The notes beneath the pieces are model-generated. The model was not told the DNA's origin. It worked only from the letters and a program-made list of their open reading frames with translations, and made no database searches. From positions 289,343 to 353,342 of the forward strand of contig NZ_SCMK01000001.1 of NCBI RefSeq assembly GCF_005503355.1: a stretch of DNA of 64,000 nucleotides. Direction: 5' to 3'. Both the position numbers and the translations under genes were made by a program. The DNA is from Sphingomonas sp. 1F27F7B (lineage in GTDB: Bacteria; Pseudomonadota; Alphaproteobacteria; Sphingomonadales; Sphingomonadaceae). Positions 8,591 to 16,697 of the stretch are shown here, piece by piece. Every line of letters starts with the position of its first letter. Position 1 is the first letter of the stretch.

Positions 8591-8703
8591 CTCTCTCCCG
8601 CTTGCGGGAGAGAGCCGGGGCGAGGGTGCGAGAGAGCGGCAAACAAACCGCTTGAGGCACACCACTCACCCTCACCCAACCCTCTCCCGCAAGCGGGAGA
8701 GGG
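8591..8703. repeat. Paired REP palindromes between the dehydrogenase genes
   Basis: Two related hairpins, CTCTCTCCCGC-tt-GCGGGAGAGAG (8591-8614) and CCCTCTCCCGC-aa-GCGGGAGAGGG (8680-8703), flank about 65 bp. The inner flanks, CGAGGGTG and CACCCTCA, are also complementary, so the whole can fold into one long hairpin. This is a REP-doublet architecture of a different family from the CATCCCCGC elements. On the mRNA it would lie between the two acyl-CoA dehydrogenase cistrons. Confidence 0.8.
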
Positions 8704-8711
8704 CTTTGCGA

Positions 8712-9932
8712 TTACTGATGATCCAGCATCCCCAGGATGCGCTTGGCGATCACATTGTTCTGGATCTCGCTCGATCCGCCATAGATCGACACCGCCTTGC
8801 CGAAGAGCCAGCTGCGCACGTCCTTCAGCGCATCCTCCTCGAACCCTTCGCCGTCCCAGCCCAGCCCGGCCAGCCCGCGGATCTCGATCAGCAATTCGGA
8901 ACGTTCCTGCATGATCCGGGCGCCGACATTCTTCATGATCGAAGTGGCGGCGCTCGGCCCCTGGTTCGACTTGGCCTCCAGCGCGGTGCGCCGCAGCGTC
9001 AGCATGAAGCTGCGCAGGTCCATCTCGTGCCGGACGATCCGGCCGCGCAGATCCGCGTCCGCGATCCGCCCCTCGGCATCCACCCCGACATATTTCTTCG
9101 CGATCTGCCCGAGCGACGCGCCAGCGAACATCCGCCCCGCGGCCGATCCCCCGCCCGACAGGCTGGAGCGCTCGTGCTGGAGCAGCCGCTTGCCGATCGT
9201 CCAGCCCTCGCCTTCCCGGCCAACCCGGTTGGCCTTGGGCACCTTCACGTCGGTGAAGAACGTTTCGCAGAAGGGCGAGCTGCCCGAGATCAGCCGGATC
9301 GGCTTCACTTCCACGCCGGGCGTATCCATGTCGACCAGCAGGAAGGTGATGCCCTCATGCTTCTTCGTCTTGTCCGTGCGGACGAGCATGAAGCATTTGT
9401 CCGCCCATTGCCCGCCGCTGGTCCAGGTCTTCTGACCGTTGACCACATAATGGTCGCCATGGTCCTCGGCGAAGGTCTGGAGCGAGGCGAGATCCGATCC
9501 CGCGCCCGGCTCGGAATAGCCCTGGCACCAGCGCACCAGCCCCCTGGCGATCGCCGGGATATGCTCGCGCTTCTGTTCCTCCGAGCCATATTCCAGCAGG
9601 GTCGGGCCGAACATCATCACGCCCATGCCGCCGATCGGGTTCCAGGCGCCGGCGCGCTGCATTTCTTCCTGCAGCACCCGCGCCTCGGCCCGGCTCAGCC
9701 CGCCGCCGCCATAGTCGCGCGGCCAGGTCGGCACGCCCCAGCCCTTGTCGCCCATCGCCTGCTGCCAGGCGGCTTCGTCGGGCGAATTCTCATGCGGGCC
9801 CTCGATCGCGGACATCGCGTTGTCCTTGCCCTTCAGGGCGGGCGGGAAATTGGCCGCGATCCACTCGCGGGCCTCGGCACGGAACCTGTCCAGGGGATTT
9901 GCCGGCGCATCGATGTCGGGGGCCGTGGCCAT
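8712..9932 (-). CDS. Acyl-CoA dehydrogenase, larger partner
   Basis: A 406-residue acyl-CoA dehydrogenase with the full three-domain fold. The N-terminal part has LDRFRAEAREWIAANFP. The flavin/substrate middle part has GYSEPGAGSDLASLQT and KTWTSGGQWADKCFM. The C-terminal part has YGGSSEIQNNVIAKRIL. The start at 9932 has GGAG six bases upstream; the Met seven codons earlier has none. It is transcribed before the smaller dehydrogenase. The substrate could be fatty acyl, branched or steroid side-chain CoA; the sequence alone does not decide. Confidence 0.9.
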   Translation of the reverse strand: MATAPDIDAPANPLDRFRAEAREWIAANFPPALKGKDNAMSAIEGPHENSPDEAAWQQAMGDKGWGVPTWPRDYGGGGLSRAEARVLQEEMQRAGAWNPIGGMGVMMFGPTLLEYGSEEQKREHIPAIARGLVRWCQGYSEPGAGSDLASLQTFAEDHGDHYVVNGQKTWTSGGQWADKCFMLVRTDKTKKHEGITFLLVDMDTPGVEVKPIRLISGSSPFCETFFTDVKVPKANRVGREGEGWTIGKRLLQHERSSLSGGGSAAGRMFAGASLGQIAKKYVGVDAEGRIADADLRGRIVRHEMDLRSFMLTLRRTALEAKSNQGPSAATSIMKNVGARIMQERSELLIEIRGLAGLGWDGEGFEEDALKDVRSWLFGKAVSIYGGSSEIQNNVIAKRILGMLDHQ

Positions 9933-9973
9933 CTCACTCTCCGCTATTCTCATTGGTTTCGAATTTGCGGTAC

Positions 9974-10169
9974 GGAATGGCGGTCGTCAAGAGCGCTGGC
10001 ACTTATCCCCTTGAGACAAGTACCCCTGTTTCGTCATCCCCGCGGAGGCGGGGAGCCAGGGTTTCTCTGCCGTGTCGCTCGTGACTCTGGGTCCCCGCCT
10101 TCGCGGGGATGACGGCGATTAGACCAATCCTTGTCCGAAGGGGATAGTCGCCAGAGCGCTCGCCATTCC
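9974..10169. repeat. Large nested inverted repeat containing two REP arms (REPIN-like)
   Basis: Outer arms (GGAATGGC and GAGCGCTGGC..ACTTATCCCC at 9974-10010; complement at 10130-10169) enclose inner REP arms CGTCATCCCCGC (10032-10043) and GCGGGGATGACG (10103-10114). The element lies between the dehydrogenase operon and the divergent MFS gene and occupies most of that 385-bp spacer. Non-coding. Confidence 0.8.
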
Positions 10170-10317
10170 TTCTTCGCCATCCGCTTCCCCTTCCGCGATG
10201 CCCGCGCACAACGCCCTTGCCCATTGCAAATGTTCTTTATATGTTCCAAAATGCCCATGTTTGCGGCTGGCCGTGGCGCCGGCCTCTGCTAAGAGGCGCG
10301 GCGAAGAGGGGACAATC

Positions 10318-11544
10318 ATGAAATTCGAACATCGCGCGGTGCCGATCGTGCTGATCGCCGTGCTCATCGACGTGATCGGCTTCGGCATCGTCATGCCGGT
10401 GCTGCCTGCGCTCGTCACCGAGCTCGGCCATGTCGAGCTCGACGCCGCCACTCGCATCGCCGGCTGGATGCTCGCCGCCTTCGCCATCGCCGGCTTCTTC
10501 GCCGGCCCGGTGCTTGGCAATCTCGGCGATCGCTATGGCCGCCGCCCGGTGCTGATCCTGTCGATGATCGCCTTTGCGATCGACTATGCGCTGATGGCCG
10601 CCGCGCCGAGCCTGGCCTGGCTGTTCGTCGGCCGAGTCATCGCCGGCATCGCGGGCGCCACCTTCGGGCCGGCGAGCGCAGTGATCGCCGACGTGACTCC
10701 GCCGGAAAAGCGCAGCGCGGTGTTCGGGATGGTCGGCGCGGCGTTCGGCGTCGGCTTCATCCTCGGTCCGGCGCTGGGCGGGATCAGCTCGGTGCTCGGC
10801 CTGCGCGCGCCGTTCCTGATCGCCGCGATCTGCGCCGCGCTGAACGCGGTGGTGATGTTCTTCTTCCTACCGGAGACGCTGGCGAAGGAGAATCGCCGCC
10901 CCTTCCGCTGGTCGGACGCACACATCATCGGCGCCTTCCGCCCGCTCTTCCATGCCGGCAATGCCGGGCCGCTGCTGCTCGCCTGGTTCTTCTGGCAGCT
11001 CGCCGGCACTGTCTATCCCTCCACCTGGTCCTTCTGGGCCGCGATCCGCTTCGGCTGGGATGCGACGGCGATCGGCTGGTCGCTCGCCTATGTCGGCTTC
11101 CTCACCGTGCTGGTGCAGGCGCTGCTCACCGGCCGGACGATCAAGCGCTTCGGCGAGCGCGGAGCGGCGCTGATCGCGCTCTGCGCCGCGTCGTTCACGC
11201 TCTTCTCCTATGCGTTCATCCAGCAGGGCTGGCAGGTCTATGCCTTTTTCCTGATCGGCGCGTTCGGAGCCTTCGCCTATCCGGCGCTCAACGGCACGCT
11301 CTCCGGCATGGTCGGCGCGTCGCACCAGGGGGCGTTGCAGGGCGGCATTTCGAGCATGAACAATGTCGCGGCGATCCTCGGCCCGCTGATCGCCACCCAG
11401 GCGCTGGCGGCGGGCTCGCATCGCGGCTTCGACGGCGCCGCCTTCCTCGTCGCGGGCACGCTGATGGCGCTGGCCGCGCTGATCATCGCGCTGTTCGTGC
11501 ACATGCGCCCGGCCGGTACGGAGCCCGAGCCAGCGCCTGAGTGA
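10318..11544 (+). CDS. MFS efflux transporter, TCR/Tet-like
   Basis: A 408-residue, 12-helix drug/H+ antiporter of the major facilitator superfamily. Helix 1 holds DVIGFGIVMPVLPALV and the loop 2-3 signature is GNLGDRYGRRPVL; both are typical of the TetA-like group. Another conserved stretch is RVIAGIAGATFGPASAVIAD. ATG 10318 is used because family members begin a few residues before the first helix. Related genes are common in environmental sphingomonads and need not give tetracycline resistance. It stands alone behind a REP element. Confidence 0.88.
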   Translation: MKFEHRAVPIVLIAVLIDVIGFGIVMPVLPALVTELGHVELDAATRIAGWMLAAFAIAGFFAGPVLGNLGDRYGRRPVLILSMIAFAIDYALMAAAPSLAWLFVGRVIAGIAGATFGPASAVIADVTPPEKRSAVFGMVGAAFGVGFILGPALGGISSVLGLRAPFLIAAICAALNAVVMFFFLPETLAKENRRPFRWSDAHIIGAFRPLFHAGNAGPLLLAWFFWQLAGTVYPSTWSFWAAIRFGWDATAIGWSLAYVGFLTVLVQALLTGRTIKRFGERGAALIALCAASFTLFSYAFIQQGWQVYAFFLIGAFGAFAYPALNGTLSGMVGASHQGALQGGISSMNNVAAILGPLIATQALAAGSHRGFDGAAFLVAGTLMALAALIIALFVHMRPAGTEPEPAPE

Positions 11545-11611
11545 TTTTTCGAAAATTGCGTATGGCGTTCATGCCGCCGCTCTTCTAGCGTCCGCGCAAA
11601 TTGGAGGGTTG

Positions 11612-13135
11612 ATGCGTACCGAAGTCATGCTCGCCGGCGAATTCGCCACCTTGTCCGATCTGATCCGCGGCCATGCCGAGGAGCGCCCGGACAAGCCGGC
11701 GATGATCTTCGAGGATCGCGCGATCGCCTATGCCGAGCTCGACGCGGTGATCGACCGTGTCGCCGCGGCGCTCCAGCGCGAGGGCCTGGCCAAGAACGAC
11801 GCAGTGGCGATCCTCGCCATGCCGTCGATCGAATATGCCTGCGCCTTTTTCGGCGCGCTGCGGGCCGGCTGCGTCCCCACGCCGCTCCAGCCGTCGGCGA
11901 CGCCGGCGCAGCTCGGCGCGATGATCGCCGATTGCGGCGCCAAGGTCCTGTTCCTCGACAGCTCCGGCGCGAAGGCGCTCGGCGAGGCGCCGGTCGCCGC
12001 GAAGCGCGTGGCGCTCGACGACAGCGACGCCGGCATCGACCACCGCGCGTTCCTCACCTCCGAGGGCAGCCGGCCCGTACCGGTCGAGGTCGGGCCGGAC
12101 GATCCGTTCAACATCATCTACAGCTCGGGTACCACCGGCGTGCCCAAGGGCATCGTCCAGCCCCAGGCGATGCGCTGGATCCACATCGCCCGCGCGCCCG
12201 GCGGCTTCGGCAATGCCGTGACGATGATCGCCACCCCGCTCTATTCGAACACCACGCTGGTCAGCTTCATCCCGACGATTGCCTGGGGCGGCACGGCGGT
12301 GCTGCTCGGCAAGTTCGACGCGCGCACCTTCGTCTCCCAGGCGGCGAAGCACCGGGCCACCCATGCGATGCTCGTGCCCGTCCAGTATCAGCGGATCATG
12401 GCGCTGCCCGATTTCGACAGTTTCGACCTCTCCGCCTTCGTCCTCAAGACCTGTACCAGCGCGCCCTTCTCGGCGGCGCTGAAGGGCGACGTGCTCGCCC
12501 GCTGGCCGGGCCTGCTCGTCGAATATTACGGCATGACCGAGGGCGGCGGCACCACCGCACTCCTCTGCAACATGCACCCGACCAAGCTCCACACCGTCGG
12601 TACGCCGCTGCCGGGGCAGGATATCCGGCTGATCGACGACGCGGGCAACGAAGTGCCCCAGGGCGAGATGGGCGAAGTGGTCGGCCGCTCGGGCGCGATG
12701 ATGAGCGGCTATCACGGCCGCGCCGAGGCGACGCGCGACGCCACCTGGCACGATGCCGAGGGCAACCGCTACATCCGCCACGGCGATGTCGGCCGCTTCG
12801 ACGAGGACGGCTTCCTCATCCTGATGGACCGCAAGAAGGACCTGATCATCTCGGGCGGGTTCAACATCTATCCTTCCGACCTCGAGGCGGAGCTGATCGC
12901 GCACCCCGGCGTGGCCGACTGCGCGGTGGTCGGCGTCCCGTCGGAGCAATGGGGAGAGACGCCGATCGGCTTCTTCACCGGCACGGGCGACCCGGCGGAG
13001 GCCCTCGCCTGGTTCAACGCCCGGGTCGGCAAGACTCAGCGGCTGGCGGACCTGGTCAAGGTCGACGAGCTGCCCCGCAACGCGATCGGCAAGGTCCTCA
13101 AGCGCGAGCTGCGCGACCGGTACGCCCCGGCATGA
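11612..13135 (+). CDS. AMP-forming acyl-CoA synthetase/ligase
   Basis: A 507-residue member of the ANL superfamily, which activates a carboxylic acid with ATP and CoA through an acyl-adenylate. Motif A3 is IIYSSGTTGVPKGI near residue 170, A5 is YYGMTEGGG, A7/A8 is GDVGRFDEDGFLILMDRKKD, and the A10 lysine region is LPRNAIGKVLKREL at the C-terminus. ATG 11612 has GGAGGG four bases upstream. The stop overlaps the next start (ATGA), so synthesis is coupled to the thioesterase. The acid substrate is unknown; with the neighbouring dehydrogenases an acyl-degradation role is likely. Confidence 0.92.
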   Translation: MRTEVMLAGEFATLSDLIRGHAEERPDKPAMIFEDRAIAYAELDAVIDRVAAALQREGLAKNDAVAILAMPSIEYACAFFGALRAGCVPTPLQPSATPAQLGAMIADCGAKVLFLDSSGAKALGEAPVAAKRVALDDSDAGIDHRAFLTSEGSRPVPVEVGPDDPFNIIYSSGTTGVPKGIVQPQAMRWIHIARAPGGFGNAVTMIATPLYSNTTLVSFIPTIAWGGTAVLLGKFDARTFVSQAAKHRATHAMLVPVQYQRIMALPDFDSFDLSAFVLKTCTSAPFSAALKGDVLARWPGLLVEYYGMTEGGGTTALLCNMHPTKLHTVGTPLPGQDIRLIDDAGNEVPQGEMGEVVGRSGAMMSGYHGRAEATRDATWHDAEGNRYIRHGDVGRFDEDGFLILMDRKKDLIISGGFNIYPSDLEAELIAHPGVADCAVVGVPSEQWGETPIGFFTGTGDPAEALAWFNARVGKTQRLADLVKVDELPRNAIGKVLKRELRDRYAPA

Positions 13136-13908
13136 CGCCGCTCGCCGGGATCCTCGCCGGCGCGGTCCGCACCGGCGATGGCGGCTTCACCACCGCCATC
13201 CCAACCGACTGGATGCAGGGCCGCACCGCCTATGGCGGCCTCTCCGCCGCGCTCGCGCTCCAGGCGGCGCTGGAGGCGGAGCCGGACCTGCCGCCCCTCC
13301 GCTCGGCCCAGATCGCGTTTATCGGCCCGCTTGCCGGAGAGGTCCGCGTCACCGCCACCCGGCTGCGGCGCGGGCGCAACGCCGCCTTCCTCCAGTCCGA
13401 CGTCGCCTCGGCGGCGGGGCTCGGCCTGCGCGCCACTTTCGTGTTCATGGCCCCGCTCGCCTCGGCGCTCGCCCATGATGCCGCGCCGCGCGCGCCCCTG
13501 CCGCCGCCCGCGGCGGACGCCGAGCTCTATACGGGGCCCGAGGACTTCTTCACCGGCAACTTCAATTTCCGCGACCATCGCGAAGGCACCGGCCCGGCCG
13601 AATGGCTGCGCTGGGCCCGGCTGCGCGCATTCGACGGCCTCCATCCCTTTGTCGAGCTGATGGCGATCGGCGATGCGCTGCCGCCCGCCGCCTTCAAGCT
13701 GATCGAGGAACGCCGCACCCCGCTCAGCTCGCTGAACTGGCAGATCAATTTCCAGACCGCCGAGCCGCGCACCGCCGATGGCTGGTGGCTGCTCCATGCC
13801 GCCGCCGATACCGCGCACCATGGCTATTCCACCCAGCGCATGGCGATCTGGAACGCGGCGGGCGAACCCGTCGCCGAGGCGATGCAGGGAGTCGCGATCT
13901 TCGGCTGA
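13132..13908 (+). CDS. Acyl-CoA thioesterase, hotdog fold (TesB-like)
   Basis: A 258-residue double-hotdog thioesterase-like protein expected to hydrolyse acyl-CoA. Visible family features are DWMQGRTAYGGLSAALALQA near the N-terminus, the RSAQIAFIGPLAGEV strand region, a middle linker, and the second hotdog ending YSTQRMAIWNAAGEPVAEA. It begins inside the stop of the acyl-CoA synthetase (ATGA), the strongest kind of operon link. A ligase with a thioesterase of opposite direction may set an acyl-CoA pool or release a product acid. Confidence 0.85.
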   Translation: MTPLAGILAGAVRTGDGGFTTAIPTDWMQGRTAYGGLSAALALQAALEAEPDLPPLRSAQIAFIGPLAGEVRVTATRLRRGRNAAFLQSDVASAAGLGLRATFVFMAPLASALAHDAAPRAPLPPPAADAELYTGPEDFFTGNFNFRDHREGTGPAEWLRWARLRAFDGLHPFVELMAIGDALPPAAFKLIEERRTPLSSLNWQINFQTAEPRTADGWWLLHAAADTAHHGYSTQRMAIWNAAGEPVAEAMQGVAIFG

Positions 13909-14018
13909 GACATTTTGCGACAGTTTCCCGAACGCGTGACAAACCCGTGCGACAGCTGCTGTGCAGAAACCGGATCCTGTCGGGGCGACACCCCCGGATG
14001 CACAGGAGTTCGACCCCG

Positions 14019-14441
14019 ATGAAGAGTCTCGTCCTCGCCGCCGCCTTCGGCTCGACGCTGCTGACAGTCCCGGCCTTCGCGCAGGACGCACCGCCGGCGC
14101 CGCCCGGCCGCGACATGTTCGATCGCCTCGATACCAACCATGACGGCGTGATCACCAAGGAAGAGTTCCAGGCCGAAGTCGCTGCCCGCTTCGCGCGGCT
14201 CGACACCAATCATGACGGCAAGGTCAGCCAGGAAGAGCGCGACGCCGCGCGACCGGGCGGCGGCGGTGGCCGCGGCATGGCCGGCGACATGACCCTTGCC
14301 GACATGCAGGCCCAGGCAGAGCGCCGCTTCGACCGCATCGACACCAATCACGACGGCAAGATCGATCAGGCCGAGCGCGACGCGATGCGCGCGCGCATGG
14401 AACGTCGCGGTCCCCCGCCGGGCGGCTCGGAGAACAACTGA
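14019..14441 (+). CDS. Secreted EF-hand calcium-binding protein
   Basis: A 140-residue protein with a signal peptide ending VPAFAQ and three canonical EF-hand loops: DTNHDGVITKEE (38-49), DTNHDGKVSQEE (62-73) and DTNHDGKIDQAE (108-119). All calcium-coordinating positions (1, 3, 5, 7, 9, 12) are suitable. A Gly/Arg-rich linker separates loops 2 and 3. AGGAG lies 10 bases ahead of the chosen ATG; an in-frame Met seven codons upstream is possible. It is exported to the periplasm and would bind Ca2+. A two-component system follows on the same strand. Confidence 0.88.
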   Translation: MKSLVLAAAFGSTLLTVPAFAQDAPPAPPGRDMFDRLDTNHDGVITKEEFQAEVAARFARLDTNHDGKVSQEERDAARPGGGGGRGMAGDMTLADMQAQAERRFDRIDTNHDGKIDQAERDAMRARMERRGPPPGGSENN

Positions 14442-14456
14442 GCCCGCCCGATCTGG

Positions 14457-14488
14457 CCCGGGCGGGTTCGCCTCCTCACCCGCCCGGG
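14457..14488 (+). terminator. Hairpin between EF-hand gene and response regulator
   Basis: A perfect 10-bp stem, CCCGGGCGGG with CCCGCCCGGG, closes a 12-nt loop 15 bp after the EF-hand stop. There is no clear T-run, so it may attenuate rather than fully terminate. Confidence 0.5.
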
Positions 14489-14512
14489 CACCCCTTGTCT
14501 TGCGGCATGCCC

Positions 14513-15250
14513 ATGACTTACGAACCCGACATGCCGGACACGCCGCACCTCCTGCTCGTCGAGGATGAACGCTCGATCCGCGAGCCGCTCGCCCAATATC
14601 TCACCAGGCAGGGGTTCCGCATCACCCAGGCCGGCGATGCCGAGGGCGCCCGCGCCCGCATGGCGGCCTATGCCATCGACCTGGTGGTGCTCGACATCAT
14701 GATGCCCGGCGAGGACGGCCTGTCGCTGTGCCGCCACATCCGCGAGAGCAGCGACACGCCGGTGATCCTGCTTACTGCCCGGGGCGAGGAGACCGACCGG
14801 ATCGTCGGCCTCGAAATGGGCGCGGACGATTATGTCGTGAAGCCCTTCTCCCCGCGCGAGCTCGCGGCCCGGATCAAGGTGGTGCTGCGCCGCCTCCAGG
14901 CCGGCGGCACCCGCCAGCATGCGCCCGACGCGGGCAGCTTCGCCTTTGCCGGCTGGGTGCTCAAGACCGGCGAGCGGGCGCTGGTCGATCGCGAGGGCGT
15001 CTCGGTTCCCCTCTCCACCGGCGAATACAGCCTCCTCCACGCGCTGGTCACCCGTCCCCGCGCGGTGCTCACCCGCGACCAGCTGCTCGACCTGACCCAG
15101 GGCCGCGAGGCCGCCGCCTTCGACCGCGCGATCGACAACCAGGTCAGCCGGCTGCGCAAGAAGATCGAGCCCGATCCCCGCAACCCCGCGATCATCAAGA
15201 CCGTCTGGGGCGGCGGCTATACGCTGGCGGCCGAAGTGACCCGGCTTTGA
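14513..15250 (+). CDS. OmpR-family two-component response regulator
   Basis: A 245-residue DNA-binding response regulator. The receiver domain has acidic residues in LLLVEDE, the phosphoacceptor Asp61 in VVLDIMMPGEDG, the Thr switch in ILLTARG and the Lys in YVVKPFSPREL. The winged-helix domain shows LSTGEYSLLHALV, NQVSRLRKKIE and VWGGGYTLAAEV. Candidate starts are 14507, 14513 and 14531; none has a strong ribosome-binding site and 14513 is a compromise. Its TGA stop overlaps the kinase start. Confidence 0.88.
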   Translation: MTYEPDMPDTPHLLLVEDERSIREPLAQYLTRQGFRITQAGDAEGARARMAAYAIDLVVLDIMMPGEDGLSLCRHIRESSDTPVILLTARGEETDRIVGLEMGADDYVVKPFSPRELAARIKVVLRRLQAGGTRQHAPDAGSFAFAGWVLKTGERALVDREGVSVPLSTGEYSLLHALVTRPRAVLTRDQLLDLTQGREAAAFDRAIDNQVSRLRKKIEPDPRNPAIIKTVWGGGYTLAAEVTRL

Positions 15251-16668
15251 TCGGGCGCATCCGCCTCTTTCCCCGTTCGCTCCCCGGCCAGATCGCCCTG
15301 CTCGTCGCAGTGGCGCTGTTCGTCGCCCAGGGAATCAATTTCGGCCTGCTCGTCCGCGAGCGCCAGAACGCCCGCTTCGCCCAGGTGATCGTCCCCACCG
15401 TCACCCGGCTGATCGACGCCGCCGAGCGGCTCGGCGCGCCGGTGAACCCGCGCCCGGACGCGCCCGGCGGCCCCGATCGCCGCGGCGGGCATGACGCACG
15501 CGAAGGACGGGAGGGCCGCCGCCAGCTGCGGGGCCGCGTCGATTTCGGCCCGGCCAATCCGATTCCCGTCGAGCTCGTCCGCCGCAGCGACATCGAACGC
15601 GACTTTCGCCGGGGGCTCACCGATGGCGGCGTTGCGGTGGGCCAGGTCATCGCCGTGGTCCGGCCCATCGACGGCAGCCGGCCGCTCCTGAAGCGCATGG
15701 ATCCCGCACGCGCCGATCGCCTGCGCCGCCTCGGTGCCGAGCTGATGGTCGCGGTCGAGCTTCCCGGCAGGGGCTGGCTGTCGCTCAGCTCGGCCTGGCC
15801 GCGCTCGGAACGTGCCTTGATCTGGCAGCTGCTCGCCCAGACGCTCATTCTCTACATCGTCGTCCTCCTGCCCGTGCTCTGGGCCGGCCATCGCATCGCC
15901 CGCCCGCTGCGCAAGCTCGCCACCGCCGCCCGCGATTTCCATCCCGGCGACGGTGCCAAGCCGGTCGAGGAGAGCGGCCCGAGCGACGTCCGCGCGGTGA
16001 TCGCCGCCTATAACGCGCTCAGCACCCGGGTGACGGGCATGCTCGACGAGAAGGATCGGATGCTCGGGGCGATCGGCCATGACCTGCGCACGCCGCTCGC
16101 CGCGCTGCGCGTCCGCATCGAATCGGTCGAGGACGACGAGGATCGCGCCCGCATGGCCGACACGATCGACGAGATGAACCACACGCTCGACGACATCCTC
16201 AGCCTGGCCAGGCTGGGCCGTCCCAGCGAGCCGCCCACCGATGTCGACCTGTCCGCGCTGATCGATGCGGTGGTCGAGGATTTCCGCGATCTCGGCCGCG
16301 ACGTGACCTTCGAGGAAGCGCCCCGGCTGCGCATGCACCTTCGCCCCGCGCTGATGCGCCGCGCTGTGCGCAACCTGATCGAGAATGCCGTCAAATATGG
16401 CGGGGGCGCCGAGGTCCATCTGCGCCCGGACGAGCACCGCGTCGCGATCGAAGTCTGCGATCGCGGCCCGGGCATCCCCCAGGAAAAGCTGGAGAAGGTC
16501 TTCGATCCCTTCACGCGCCTTGAGGAATCGCGCAACCGCGAGACGGGGGGCGCCGGCCTCGGCCTCGCCCTTGCCCGTGCCATCGTCCGCGATGCAAGCG
16601 GCGAGATCAGCCTCGCCAATCGCGAGGGCGGCGGGCTGGTGGCGACGATCACCCTGCCGCGCAGCTGA
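15247..16668 (+). CDS. Membrane sensor histidine kinase
   Basis: A 473-residue kinase paired with the preceding regulator. TM1 is about residues 14-35 (QIALLVAVALFVAQGINFGLL), followed by a periplasmic sensor with a Gly/Asp/Arg-rich stretch near residues 70-95. TM2 is around residues 195-218, then a HAMP region, H-box GAIGHDLRTPLAAL with His278, N-box NLIENAVKYG, G1 DRGPGIP and G2 GGAGLGLALA. No ATG precedes TM1, so a TTG at 15247 overlapping the regulator stop (TTGA) is taken as the start, implying translational coupling. The signal is unknown; the adjacent EF-hand gene makes calcium or envelope stress worth considering. Confidence 0.85.
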   Translation: MIGRIRLFPRSLPGQIALLVAVALFVAQGINFGLLVRERQNARFAQVIVPTVTRLIDAAERLGAPVNPRPDAPGGPDRRGGHDAREGREGRRQLRGRVDFGPANPIPVELVRRSDIERDFRRGLTDGGVAVGQVIAVVRPIDGSRPLLKRMDPARADRLRRLGAELMVAVELPGRGWLSLSSAWPRSERALIWQLLAQTLILYIVVLLPVLWAGHRIARPLRKLATAARDFHPGDGAKPVEESGPSDVRAVIAAYNALSTRVTGMLDEKDRMLGAIGHDLRTPLAALRVRIESVEDDEDRARMADTIDEMNHTLDDILSLARLGRPSEPPTDVDLSALIDAVVEDFRDLGRDVTFEEAPRLRMHLRPALMRRAVRNLIENAVKYGGGAEVHLRPDEHRVAIEVCDRGPGIPQEKLEKVFDPFTRLEESRNRETGGAGLGLALARAIVRDASGEISLANREGGGLVATITLPRS

Positions 16669-16697
16669 TCCCCGGCGGTCTCACCGCGCCCGCACGC

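Noticed and set aside
10318..11544. Tetracycline-resistance gene
   Set aside because: The protein is Tet-like by motif, but related transporters in environmental bacteria usually are not resistance determinants and nothing here shows mobility.
13998..14019. Longer start for the EF-hand protein
   Set aside because: The upstream Met lacks a ribosome-binding site, and the AGGAG spacing and signal peptide favour 14019.
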